Positions 18,226-26,817 of a stretch of 64,000 nt of DNA are shown here, piece after piece (the stretch's first letter is position 1; each line of letters begins with the position of its first letter). The notes below the pieces were generated by a model. The model saw nothing but the letters and a program-made list of their open reading frames with translations, was not told the DNA's origin and made no database searches. The DNA lies in contig JAIYAT010000019.1 of NCBI GenBank assembly GCA_027488905.1, positions 1-64,000 on the forward strand, read 5' to 3'. Both the position numbers and the translations under genes were made by a program. Source of the stretch: Bacteroidota bacterium (GTDB taxonomy: Bacteria; Bacteroidota; Bacteroidia; UKL13-3).

Positions 18226-19095
18226 TTATTTTTCAAATACTTCAAGCATTTTGGGTTGCTTTTCCCATTGCCCCTTTTTGTTCCAAATCATATAATCAAA
18301 AGAACCATCTGGGTAATAATGCTCTGCGAAAGCAGCGTTCTCTGGCTTATCAGGAACAATGTTTTCATAGATCAGGTATTTTCGTTTTTCATCATATCTC
18401 AAGGCCATGGTAGCCTCATCATTAAATTCAAATACCATTCTATAAAAAACTGTTTTACGCTTCAAATCAAAGATAGGTGCTCCGAATCTAGGTTTGCCCT
18501 CTTTGAAATGTAAAACATCTGCAATCTTTTTGGTAATCAAACTGTCAGCGCCATCCCACCCTAATAAAGTATAATAATCTTTTTTGTTAAGTGAGGTCTT
18601 TATTATTTTGTAATAATTTGCCCCATACCAATGATTCGCGCCAGTTTCAACAAATAAATAACTCTTTAAACTATCACTTCTATCTATTAAAGGGTAAAAA
18701 GACTCATACATTGGTTCAACACTATTTAGCTCTTCTAGCTTTTTGGGGTTCATTTGAACAACCCCAAAATACCTAAAATGCTCATCATTAGTGGCAACAT
18801 TCCAAGTCAACATTCTAAACAACCCATCTGGAGAAGTTAGTTTCATGACGTTTTTCAACGAATCAAAGGGATAATAAAAAGAGCCCTCTACGCGGAGGGC
18901 TCTTGATAATTGCATGATAAAATTTTTTCCAGAAGTAATGCGAGTCGCTTCGTCATAATTACGAACCATATTTTCGCCTAATCCACTTAGTCTAATTTCA
19001 TAATCTCTAAGCACCTCAAGGTTGGCTGAATCAATCTTTTGGGCCTTTAAATTAAAAACAGAAAAGAGTAAAAATAGAATACTAAAATACTTCAT
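18226..19095 (-). CDS. Small secreted protein of unknown function
   Basis: 289 residues with a clear signal peptide (MKYFSILFLLFSVFNLKA/Q) and no sorting domain at the C-terminus, so it probably stays periplasmic. It is rich in Tyr, Trp and Phe, with blocks such as NHWYGANYYKI, YYTLLGWDG and HYYPDGSFDYMIWNKKGQW. I do not recognise the family, though such proteins recur in Bacteroidota. It lies 9 bp upstream of the giant beta-helix gene on the same strand, so the two are probably co-transcribed. It could help the giant fold or pass the periplasm (inference from position only). Odd feature: a terminator-like hairpin inside the coding sequence near codon 64. Confidence 0.75.
   Translation of the reverse strand: MKYFSILFLLFSVFNLKAQKIDSANLEVLRDYEIRLSGLGENMVRNYDEATRITSGKNFIMQLSRALRVEGSFYYPFDSLKNVMKLTSPDGLFRMLTWNVATNDEHFRYFGVVQMNPKKLEELNSVEPMYESFYPLIDRSDSLKSYLFVETGANHWYGANYYKIIKTSLNKKDYYTLLGWDGADSLITKKIADVLHFKEGKPRFGAPIFDLKRKTVFYRMVFEFNDEATMALRYDEKRKYLIYENIVPDKPENAAFAEHYYPDGSFDYMIWNKKGQWEKQPKMLEVFEK
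18879..18904 (-). other. Terminator-like hairpin inside a coding sequence
   Basis: A 10-bp perfect stem (AAGAGCCCTC 18879-18888, loop of 6, complement 18895-18904). On the coding (minus) strand it is followed by TTTTTATTAT, just as in an intrinsic terminator. It sits about 64 codons into the small secreted protein and upstream of the 9-kb giant gene. It could be an attenuator or chance. Confidence 0.5.
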
Positions 19096-19127
19096 AGTTT
19101 GCTAACGTTTCTCTTTTCATTTTCTTA

Positions 19128-20306
19128 TTAAACTGCTTCTAGCACAATTGCAGAAGCACCACCACCGCCATTACAAATGCCAGTTACGCCATACTTGCCA
19201 CCTTCTTGCTTCAAAACACTTGTTAAGGTTGCCACAATTCTAGAACCAGAACTTCCTAATGGATGTCCTAATGAAACTGCCCCACCATAAACATTTACTT
19301 TCTTGTCATTTAAACCTAGTATTTGATTATTTACCATTCCTACCACAGAGAAGGCTTCATTTAATTCAAAATAATCAATGTCTTTTATCTCTAATCCCGC
19401 CCATTTCAATGCCTTTGGAATGGCTAAGGAAGGCGCTGTCGTAAACCACTCAGGCGCTTGAGCGGCATCAGCAAAAGCAATGATTTTTGCCAAAGGCTTT
19501 AATCCCAATTCTTTTACTTTCTCTTCACTCATCAATACCAATGCACTCGCACCATCATTTAATTTCGAAGCATTTGCGGCCGTAATCGTACCGTCTTTCT
19601 CAAAAGCAGGCTTTAATGTTTTTAACTTATCAAAATTCACCTTCAAATATTCCTCATCTTCAGTTATTCTGATAGGATCTTTACCTCTAACTGGAACCTC
19701 AACAGCAACTAATTCAGAATCAAAAGCATTTTTCTTGTAAGCATTTTGTGCCCTAGTATAACTTTCAATGGCAAATGCATCTTGGTCTTCACGCGAAAAT
19801 TTATAGTCTCTAGCACACATCTCGGCCGCGTTACCCATATGAAAATCTTTATAAACGTCCCACAAGCCATCTTTTATCATCCCATCAATAATGGTTCCAT
19901 GACCCAAACGGTAGCCGTTTCTAGCCTTATCTAGGTAATAAGGAATATTACTCATGCTTTCCATTCCACCTGCTACTACAACATCATTGATTCCCATCAT
20001 AATGCTCTGAGCTGCAACCATAATGGCTTTTGAGCCAGAAGCACAAACCTTGTTAATTACGGTAGCTGGAACTGTATTTGGAATTCCAGCATAAATCATA
20101 GCTTGGGTTGCAGGAGCCTGTCCTAAGCCTGCCGAAATTACATTTCCCATAAATACTTCATTCACCATTTCAGGTGCAACTCCAGCCTTTTCTAAGGCTC
20201 CTTTAATTGCAATTGCGCCCAATTGTGTAGCACTTAAAGGTGCTAAAACACCATTAAATGCACCAATTGGTGTACGAGCAACAGAAACAATATAAACTGT
20301 TTTCAT
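19128..20306 (-). CDS. Acetyl-CoA C-acetyltransferase (thiolase)
   Basis: 392 residues, full length for the biosynthetic/acetoacetyl-CoA thiolase family. It condenses two acetyl-CoA to acetoacetyl-CoA or runs the reverse cleavage, in the cytoplasm. The nucleophile is Cys88 in NKVCASGSKA. The NEAF motif, the catalytic histidine in GHPLGSSGSR and the second cysteine in GICNGGGGASA are all present. It lies 33 bp upstream of the small secreted protein on the same strand, but a functional link is unlikely. It is divergent from the class IV aminotransferase with a 29 bp gap, so their promoters must overlap. Together with hbd at 7.2 kb it could supply butyrate, ketone-body or polyhydroxybutyrate steps. 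Family certain; the exact symbol (atoB, thlA, phaA) is not decidable here. Confidence 0.93.
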   Translation of the reverse strand: MKTVYIVSVARTPIGAFNGVLAPLSATQLGAIAIKGALEKAGVAPEMVNEVFMGNVISAGLGQAPATQAMIYAGIPNTVPATVINKVCASGSKAIMVAAQSIMMGINDVVVAGGMESMSNIPYYLDKARNGYRLGHGTIIDGMIKDGLWDVYKDFHMGNAAEMCARDYKFSREDQDAFAIESYTRAQNAYKKNAFDSELVAVEVPVRGKDPIRITEDEEYLKVNFDKLKTLKPAFEKDGTITAANASKLNDGASALVLMSEEKVKELGLKPLAKIIAFADAAQAPEWFTTAPSLAIPKALKWAGLEIKDIDYFELNEAFSVVGMVNNQILGLNDKKVNVYGGAVSLGHPLGSSGSRIVATLTSVLKQEGGKYGVTGICNGGGGASAIVLEAV

Positions 20307-20335
20307 ATAAATTTTAGATTTGGTGGGGCAAATCT

Positions 20336-21064
20336 ATGATTTTACCTTTACGAACAAATCATTTTATGGAAAGAGCCAATCAATATGGAGACCTTTTATT
20401 TGAAACCATGCTTTTTGAAGGCAACGAAATACGTTTTGCCAATTTTCATTTCGAGCGTTTAATCAAGGGTTTAGAAATTCTAAAAATGCCTAAACCCTTT
20501 TTATCATTTGAAGAATTCTTAGAAATAGCTAAGCAAGCAGCCATTTTCGGTTTGAACCAAAACCCAAATGAAAGTATGCTAAGAATTAGATTTACAGCTA
20601 AAAGAAATGGCTTAGGAAATTATCTTCCTATCAATCCTCAAATCATTTATGAAACCTCGGTTCAACCCATTTTACCAAAAAATAATAAATTCTTAACCCT
20701 TGGAATTTACCCAGAGCAAGTAAAAGCACCTGGAATAATCGCAAACTTAAAAACTGGAAATGCTCTAATTTACATAATGTCTGCCCTTTATGCCAAAGAG
20801 AACAATTGGGATGAAGCGCTCATCCTAAATACCTTTGGCAATATCATCGAAAGTACCAGCAGCAATATTTTTTGGTTCAAAAATAACCAATGGTTTACTC
20901 CCCCCCTATCAGAAGGTTGTATTGAAGGAGTTGGTAGAAGGGTTTTCATGGAATCTCATTCAGTCATTGAAATGCCTTGCGCATTATCAGATTTGCAAAC
21001 CGCCGAGCAACGCCTACTCACCAATGCACTATTCCTTCAAAGGGAATTTATTTTGAATCCTTAG
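20336..21064 (+). CDS. Class IV PLP-dependent aminotransferase (PabC/IlvE/Dat-like)
   Basis: 242 residues, short but complete for this fold. The PLP-binding lysine is K139 in ANLKTGNALIYIM. Glu172 in NIIESTSSNIFW is the family's pyridine-nitrogen contact, and the YGDLLFETMLFEG start is typical. The loops are shorter than in IlvE, closer to aminodeoxychorismate lyase (folate) or a D-amino-acid transaminase. No folate gene is beside it, so substrate is left open. The start is the ATG at 20336; Met11 (20366) is an alternative that would drop MILPLRTNHF. It is followed after 29 bp by rpe on the same strand. Confidence 0.82.
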   Translation: MILPLRTNHFMERANQYGDLLFETMLFEGNEIRFANFHFERLIKGLEILKMPKPFLSFEEFLEIAKQAAIFGLNQNPNESMLRIRFTAKRNGLGNYLPINPQIIYETSVQPILPKNNKFLTLGIYPEQVKAPGIIANLKTGNALIYIMSALYAKENNWDEALILNTFGNIIESTSSNIFWFKNNQWFTPPLSEGCIEGVGRRVFMESHSVIEMPCALSDLQTAEQRLLTNALFLQREFILNP

Positions 21065-21093
21065 CCTTTGCACATTTTGATTATCTTCGCCGC

Positions 21094-21771
21094 ATGAGTT
21101 TTCCTATAATCGCTCCCTCAGTGCTTTCAGCAGATTTTGCCAACCTAGGCAACGACATTGAAATGATAAATGCCAGCAAGGCAGATTGGTTTCATATAGA
21201 TGTAATGGATGGGGTTTTCGTACCCAATATTTCCTTTGGATTCCCAGTAATCAAGTCTATCCAAAAATTGGCAAAAAAACCTTTAGACGTGCACCTAATG
21301 ATTGTGCAACCTGAACGTTATATAAAAGATTTTAAGGCAGTTGGGGCAGAATATCTTTCTGTACACTATGAGGCTTGCACCCACCTTCATAGAACTATAT
21401 TTGCCATAAAAGAGGAAGGCATGAAAGCCGGAATCGCCATAAACCCACACACGCCAATCAGTTTGTTGAAGGATGTAATTAAGGATACCGATTTGGTTTG
21501 CATGATGAGTGTAAACCCTGGTTTTGGGGGACAAAAATTTATTGAACAAACCTACGAAAAGTGCCGAGAGCTCCGCACCTTAATCGAAAATTCAGGTTCA
21601 AAATGCCTAATTGAAATTGATGGCGGGGTCAACCAAAATACTGCACCTTTATTATTGGAAGCTGGCGCGGATGTGCTAGTAGCGGGTAATTATGTTTTTG
21701 GTTCAGAAAATCCTCTGGCAACCATCGAAAGTTTAAAAAATATTCATGGCAATACCACAAGTAAGGCCTAA
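21094..21771 (+). CDS. rpe: Ribulose-phosphate 3-epimerase
   Basis: Interconverts ribulose-5-phosphate and xylulose-5-phosphate in the pentose phosphate pathway. With the ATG at 21094 it has 225 residues, exactly family length. The frame is open further upstream, but that extension lies inside the aminotransferase gene. The metal site is visible: His34 and Asp36 in FHIDVMDG, His67 in VHLMI and the later aspartate in EIDGGVN. PSVLSADF at the N-terminus and VNPGFGGQKF for phosphate binding complete the pattern. It lies between the aminotransferase (29 bp) and the TonB receptor (15 bp), probably all one transcript. Confidence 0.96.
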   Translation: MSFPIIAPSVLSADFANLGNDIEMINASKADWFHIDVMDGVFVPNISFGFPVIKSIQKLAKKPLDVHLMIVQPERYIKDFKAVGAEYLSVHYEACTHLHRTIFAIKEEGMKAGIAINPHTPISLLKDVIKDTDLVCMMSVNPGFGGQKFIEQTYEKCRELRTLIENSGSKCLIEIDGGVNQNTAPLLLEAGADVLVAGNYVFGSENPLATIESLKNIHGNTTSKA

Positions 21772-21786
21772 TCGTTAAGCATAGCG

Positions 21787-24276
21787 TTGAGAAATTATAT
21801 AGCCTGTTTTTTGTTCGGTTTGACCCAACTCCTGATTGCCAATGTGAAGGCGCAGGATAAAGCCACCTTATTTGGCACCATAAGCGATTCCCTCAATCGG
21901 CCAATTGAAGATGTTAATATTCAGATCTTTCCAAGTAATGCTACTGGCAACAGTGATAAATTTGGATATTATTCTTTTCAAGTCCCAACAGAAACTGCCT
22001 TAACCTTGGTTTTCACGTATGTTGGTCGCCCACCCAGAAAAATAGATGTAGCACCACTCCAAAAAGGAGAAAAACACAAACTTGATGTTAAAATGGAATA
22101 TGGCGTTTCCTTGCGTGTTTTTGTGGTAAGTGAAGAAAAAGACAGAGACAAAGTTTCGATGTATACCATCGACCCAAAAAAGGCGAGTATTTTGGCTAAT
22201 GTGAGCGGCTCATTTGAACAAATTCTTAAAACCCTCCCCGGCGTTTCTTCAAACAATGAACTTAGCTCGCAGTACAATGTGAGAGGTGGAAATTATGATG
22301 AAAACCTTATTTATGTTAACGACATTGAAATCTACCGTCCATTTTTACCTCGCAGTGGTCAACAAGAAGGATTAAGTTTCATTCATACCGAATTGGTTCA
22401 AAACGTAAAATTCTCTGCGGGTGGTTTTGAAGCCAGGTATGGAGATAAAATGAGCAGTGTCCTCGATATCAAATACAAAGACCCTAAAAAATTTGGCGCC
22501 TCTGCAACTGTCAGTCTCCTTGGACTTCAAACCCATGTAGAAGGTGCTTCAAAAGATTTAAGATTTACTTGGTTATTGGGCGCAAGATATTGGAGCAATG
22601 CCTATGTGCTTGGCACATTTGATGTGCAAGGCGATTACCAACCAAAATTTTATGATGTACAAACCCTTCTCAATTGGCACCTCACAGATAAATTAACCCT
22701 TAGTGCTTTAGGAAGTTTTGCCAGCAATAAATACTACTTTGTACCCCAAAATAGGCAAACCACTTTCGGCACGGTAAATAGGGCGTATCAGCTTAATATA
22801 TTTTTTGAGGGTGCCGACTTAATGGAGTACCAAACTGGCATGGCTGCTGCTACTTTAGATTATAAACTCAACCATAAAACCCAGTTAAAATTAATCGGTT
22901 CAAGCTTTTATTCTAACGAAAATGAAATCTTTACAGTTGAAGGAGCCTACCGTTTAAGCGATATCGAAACCGACCTAGGATCTGATAATTTTGCTAGAGC
23001 AAGAAGTTTAAGAGGTGTTGGCTACTTTATAAATAATGCAAGAAATTCTGTGATTGCGAGGGTAAATAATATTGGCCACAGAGGTTTTCATAGCGCAGGA
23101 AAAAACACCTTGCAATGGGGCGCCTTTGTGCAAACAGAAGCAGTTAACGACAAACTGCATGAATGGTACTACGATGATTCTGCAGGATTCTCGAGACCTA
23201 AAATAGATACTAGCGGTAACTTTGAATTGAGCAATTATCTAAGTACAAGATTGCGTTTAGAAACCTACCGTTTAAACGGGTACTTTCAAAACACACAACT
23301 CCTAAATAAAAGCAACAACGCTAGTATTACGTATGGTATCAGAATGAACTATTGGAGTTTTAACCAACAAACAGTTGTAAGTCCAAGGGCACAGTTTTCG
23401 TTTGAACCAAATAAAAGATACAATAGGCTTGTGAAGGAGCAGAAATTGGATAAAAAAGTTCGGAAAGATTGGTTGTTGAAGTTTGCTTATGGTTGGTATT
23501 ATCAGCCGCCTTTTTACCGAGAATTAAGAAATTTTGATGGCGTTTTGAACCCAACCATCAAAGCACAAAGAGCCATACATTATGTAATGGGTGGTGACAT
23601 GAACTTTGTGGCTTGGAACAGACCATTTAAGTTTATTGGAGAATTATATTATAAGCAACTTGACTTTTTAGTTCCCTATGAAATTGATAATGTTAGGATA
23701 AGGTATTTTGCCAATAACAATTCTAGTGGATATGCGAGTGGAATTGACCTTAGGGTAAATGGCGAATTTGTGAAAGGAGCAGAAAGCTGGGCCAGCATAA
23801 GTGTAATGAAAACACAAGAAAAGATAACAGATGCAGTAGATGCTCAAGGAAATGCCATTACCCCTTCTTATATCCCTCGTCCAACTGACCAACGTGTAAA
23901 CTTCGCGATTTTCTTTCAAGATTATCTGCGTAAAAACCCAAAGTTAAGGATGAACTTAAACTTGGTTTATGGTAGTGGCTTACCATTTGGGGTGCCAGAT
24001 AGAAATCGTTACAATGATTTAAATAGAATTCCGAGTTATAGGCGAGTTGACCTTGGTATCAATAGGGTTATAATAGAAGAGGACTCTAAAAAGAGAGATA
24101 ATTTTTGGCGTAAAAATATTCAAAGTGCATGGATTGGTATCGAAGTGTTTAATTTACTAGGAGTAAACAATACCATCAGTTATATCTGGATTGAAGACGT
24201 AACTGCTGCAAGATATGCAGTACCAAACTATCTCACCAATAGAAGGGTTAATATAAAAATGCAGATGCGTTTCTAG
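21787..24276 (+). CDS. TonB-dependent outer-membrane receptor with N-terminal carboxypeptidase-regulatory-like domain
   Basis: 829 residues. A signal peptide (about 1-22) is followed by a CarboxypepD_reg-like/CNA-B-type domain (about 27-110, TLFGTISDSLNRPIEDVNI). The plug (about 120-235) includes LKTLPGVSSNNEL, YNVRGGNYDEN and GGFEARYGDKMSSVLDI. The rest is a 22-strand-type beta-barrel ending in an aromatic residue (MQMRF). It imports a ligand using the proton-motive force through TonB; the ligand is unknown. No SusD partner is adjacent, so it is not a classical polysaccharide-utilisation pair. The start is TTG at 21787: no in-frame ATG or GTG lies between the upstream in-frame stop and the signal peptide. 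An ABC exporter gene follows after 2 bp. Confidence 0.9.
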   Translation: MRNYIACFLFGLTQLLIANVKAQDKATLFGTISDSLNRPIEDVNIQIFPSNATGNSDKFGYYSFQVPTETALTLVFTYVGRPPRKIDVAPLQKGEKHKLDVKMEYGVSLRVFVVSEEKDRDKVSMYTIDPKKASILANVSGSFEQILKTLPGVSSNNELSSQYNVRGGNYDENLIYVNDIEIYRPFLPRSGQQEGLSFIHTELVQNVKFSAGGFEARYGDKMSSVLDIKYKDPKKFGASATVSLLGLQTHVEGASKDLRFTWLLGARYWSNAYVLGTFDVQGDYQPKFYDVQTLLNWHLTDKLTLSALGSFASNKYYFVPQNRQTTFGTVNRAYQLNIFFEGADLMEYQTGMAAATLDYKLNHKTQLKLIGSSFYSNENEIFTVEGAYRLSDIETDLGSDNFARARSLRGVGYFINNARNSVIARVNNIGHRGFHSAGKNTLQWGAFVQTEAVNDKLHEWYYDDSAGFSRPKIDTSGNFELSNYLSTRLRLETYRLNGYFQNTQLLNKSNNASITYGIRMNYWSFNQQTVVSPRAQFSFEPNKRYNRLVKEQKLDKKVRKDWLLKFAYGWYYQPPFYRELRNFDGVLNPTIKAQRAIHYVMGGDMNFVAWNRPFKFIGELYYKQLDFLVPYEIDNVRIRYFANNNSSGYASGIDLRVNGEFVKGAESWASISVMKTQEKITDAVDAQGNAITPSYIPRPTDQRVNFAIFFQDYLRKNPKLRMNLNLVYGSGLPFGVPDRNRYNDLNRIPSYRRVDLGINRVIIEEDSKKRDNFWRKNIQSAWIGIEVFNLLGVNNTISYIWIEDVTAARYAVPNYLTNRRVNIKMQMRF

Positions 24277-24278
24277 TC

Positions 24279-26039
24279 ATGACAAAAACAAAGAAAAAGG
24301 AATCCTTTGATTGGAAATTACTAGTAAGGGTTTTTTCTCTTGCATTACCCTATAAAGAAAAATTCTTTACTGCAGTTTTTTTAACGGTTAGCATTGCAAT
24401 TCTTGGCCCTCTCAGACCCTATTTAATTCAAGTTACCATTGATAAGTATATTGCTATTGGAGACGGAAATGGCTTATTAAATATGTCAGTTCTTTTATTG
24501 TTTTTACTTATCCTTGGTGCAGCAATGCAGTGGTGGGGAACCTTACTTTCTAACTTTTTAGGGCAACAAATTATTTATGATTTACGTAACAAGGTATACA
24601 AACACTTATTAAGTTTTAAACAATCCTATTTCGACAAAACTCCTGTAGGGAATTTAGTAACCAGAAGCATTAGCGATATTGAAGTAATTAGTGAAGTATT
24701 TAGTGAAGGCATGATCAATATTGTTGGCGATATCCTTCAAATTGCTGTTTTACTCATTCTCATGTTTGCAACCGATGTGAAATTATCATTGGTTTGTTTG
24801 TCGGTTTTGCCTTTGTTGTTTTACAGTGGTTACTTATTTAAAGAGGCGGTGAAATCTAGTTTCGAGGAAGTACGAAACAAAGTATCTCAAATAAACACTT
24901 TTGTTCAGGAACACTTAACTGGAATGCAAATTGTTCAAATTTTTAACAGAGAAGAACAGGAGTTCAAAAAGTTTAAGGAGATAAATGCTGAGCACCGCAA
25001 TGCAAATATTCAGAGTGTTTTTTATTACTCTGTTTTTTTTCCGGTGGTTGAGGTGTTAAGTGCCATAGCAATAGGACTAGTGGTTTGGTATGGTTCGAGT
25101 GGTGTTATAAATGGTGAGTTTTCTGCAGGTGTGCTGATTGCATTTATCATGTATTTGAATTTATTCTTTCGTCCAATTCGCCAACTGGCAGATAGGTTTA
25201 ACAATTTGCAAATGGGAATGGTGGCGTCAGAAAGAATATTCAATCTTTTAGATGATAATCAACCCAAAGAGGTGGATGGAAACTTAACTGCAAATGAGAT
25301 TCAAGGTAATATCCTTTTTGACAAAGTAAACTTTTCATATAATGAAGGTCAACCTGTACTAAAGGATATTTCATTTGCTCTAGAAAAAGGTAAAACTTTA
25401 GCTTTGGTAGGTGCAACAGGGGCAGGCAAATCAAGTATTATTAATTTATTGAGTAGATTTTACGAAATATCGAGTGGCCAAATAAGCATTGATGGAATAT
25501 CGGTTCAAACCTACACCTTGGAAAGTTTAAGAAGCAAAATTGCAGTGGTTTTGCAAGATGTGTTTCTTTTTAGCGGTACAATTATGGATAACATCAAGTT
25601 GTACAGTTCAGAAATCAGTGACGAAAAAGTTATTGAAACCGCAAAATTATTGGGCGCACATGATTTTATAAGCTTATTGCCAAAGGGTTACTTTCAACCT
25701 GTCATGGAAAGAGGTGCCACGTTAAGTGTAGGGCAAAGACAACTGATTTCATTTGTGCGCGCCATGGTGCATAACCCAGCTATTTTGGTTTTAGATGAAG
25801 CTACTTCCTCCATTGATCATGAAACAGAAGAAATTATTCAAAATGCCATTGAAAAAATGAGGCAAGGAAGAAGCAGCATCATGATAGCACATAGACTTAG
25901 TACCATTTCACATGCAGATGAAATCATTGTGCTAGAAAAAGGTGAAATAGTAGAAAGAGGGACGCATACTCAATTGCTACAAAATAGCAAATTCTACAAA
26001 GAATTGTATGAACATCAGTTTGCTTCTACAATTTCATAA
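24279..26039 (+). CDS. ABC exporter, MsbA/MdlB-like half-transporter
   Basis: 586 residues: six membrane helices in the first about 330 residues, then a nucleotide-binding domain. Walker A GATGAGKS is near 378-385, the Q-loop in VLQDVFLFSG, Walker B ILVLDEATSS near 500, and the H-loop in MIAHRLST. The signature reads LSVGQRQL rather than LSGGQ, a tolerated change. Such homodimers flip lipids, lipid A precursors or peptides outward across the inner membrane. The gene follows the TonB receptor by 2 bp, and fabG follows 31 bp later. The fatty-acid neighbour weakly favours a lipid substrate. Family certain, substrate unknown. Confidence 0.92.
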   Translation: MTKTKKKESFDWKLLVRVFSLALPYKEKFFTAVFLTVSIAILGPLRPYLIQVTIDKYIAIGDGNGLLNMSVLLLFLLILGAAMQWWGTLLSNFLGQQIIYDLRNKVYKHLLSFKQSYFDKTPVGNLVTRSISDIEVISEVFSEGMINIVGDILQIAVLLILMFATDVKLSLVCLSVLPLLFYSGYLFKEAVKSSFEEVRNKVSQINTFVQEHLTGMQIVQIFNREEQEFKKFKEINAEHRNANIQSVFYYSVFFPVVEVLSAIAIGLVVWYGSSGVINGEFSAGVLIAFIMYLNLFFRPIRQLADRFNNLQMGMVASERIFNLLDDNQPKEVDGNLTANEIQGNILFDKVNFSYNEGQPVLKDISFALEKGKTLALVGATGAGKSSIINLLSRFYEISSGQISIDGISVQTYTLESLRSKIAVVLQDVFLFSGTIMDNIKLYSSEISDEKVIETAKLLGAHDFISLLPKGYFQPVMERGATLSVGQRQLISFVRAMVHNPAILVLDEATSSIDHETEEIIQNAIEKMRQGRSSIMIAHRLSTISHADEIIVLEKGEIVERGTHTQLLQNSKFYKELYEHQFASTIS

Positions 26040-26053
26040 ATTGAGTATATTCG
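26019..26053 (+). promoter_or_regulatory. Possible promoter of fabG
   Basis: TTTG at 26019-26022 and TATATTCG at 26046-26053 with a 23 bp spacer. The -7 box has one mismatch to TAnnTTTG. The -33 element lies in the end of the ABC gene. Confidence 0.3.
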
Positions 26054-26070
26054 CATAAAACGTTAAGTAA

Positions 26071-26814
26071 ATGAATTTACAAGGAAAAACAGCTTTAGTA
26101 ACTGGCGCAACGCGCGGAATTGGAAAAGGAATAGCTTATAAACTGGCACAAGCAGGCGCTAATATTGCCTTCACTTTTGTGAGTTCGGTTGAAAAGGCAA
26201 AAGCATTTGAGGCAGAATTGCAAGCATTAGGGATTAAAGCCAAAGGATACCAAAGTAATGCAGCTGAGTTTGCAGAAGCAGAAAAATTAGTGGATGAAAT
26301 TCTAGTTGACTTTGGAAATTTGGATGTTTTAGTAAATAACGCAGGAATTACGCGCGACACTTTAATGATGCGTATGAGCGAACAGCAATGGGATGAAGTA
26401 ATGGATACCAATCTAAAATCTGCTTTTGCGATGACCAAAGCTGCTATGAAACCCATGATGAAAGCAAAAATGGGCTCCATCATCAATATTACTTCTATTG
26501 TTGGTATTACTGGAAATGCTGGACAAGCAAATTATGCTGCCTCAAAAGCAGGAATGATAGGTTTAACAAAAAGTGTGGCTAAAGAACTGGGTTCAAGAAA
26601 CATTCGTTGCAACGCCATTGCACCTGGTTTTATTGAAACAGAAATGACAGAAACCTTAACAGAAGAAGTAAAAGCGGAATGGATTAAAACGATTCCACTT
26701 AAAAGAGGAGGAAAACCAGAAGATGTTGCAAACTGTGTTTTGTTTTTAGCAAGTGATGCTTCTGCATACATTAGTGGGCAAACCATCAATGTTTGTGGCG
26801 GTATGGTAATGTAA
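26071..26814 (+). CDS. fabG: 3-oxoacyl-[acyl-carrier-protein] reductase
   Basis: NADPH-dependent short-chain dehydrogenase that reduces 3-oxoacyl-ACP in fatty-acid elongation; cytoplasmic tetramer. 247 residues, standard for FabG. The cofactor loop GATRGIG lies at 12-18 and NNAG near 89-92. The catalytic triad is Ser142, Tyr155 and Lys159 in NYAASKAG. FabG-specific features include DTNLKSAF, RCNAIAPGFIETEMT and the end YISGQTINVCGGMVM. The VWA-like membrane-protein gene follows 3 bp after its stop codon. FabG is firmly supported against other SDRs by the overall pattern. Confidence 0.94.
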   Translation: MNLQGKTALVTGATRGIGKGIAYKLAQAGANIAFTFVSSVEKAKAFEAELQALGIKAKGYQSNAAEFAEAEKLVDEILVDFGNLDVLVNNAGITRDTLMMRMSEQQWDEVMDTNLKSAFAMTKAAMKPMMKAKMGSIINITSIVGITGNAGQANYAASKAGMIGLTKSVAKELGSRNIRCNAIAPGFIETEMTETLTEEVKAEWIKTIPLKRGGKPEDVANCVLFLASDASAYISGQTINVCGGMVM

Positions 26815-26817
26815 AAA

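Noticed and set aside
20977-21093. Upstream extension of rpe
   Set aside because: It overlaps the aminotransferase gene in another frame, and the ATG at 21094 gives exactly the family N-terminus.
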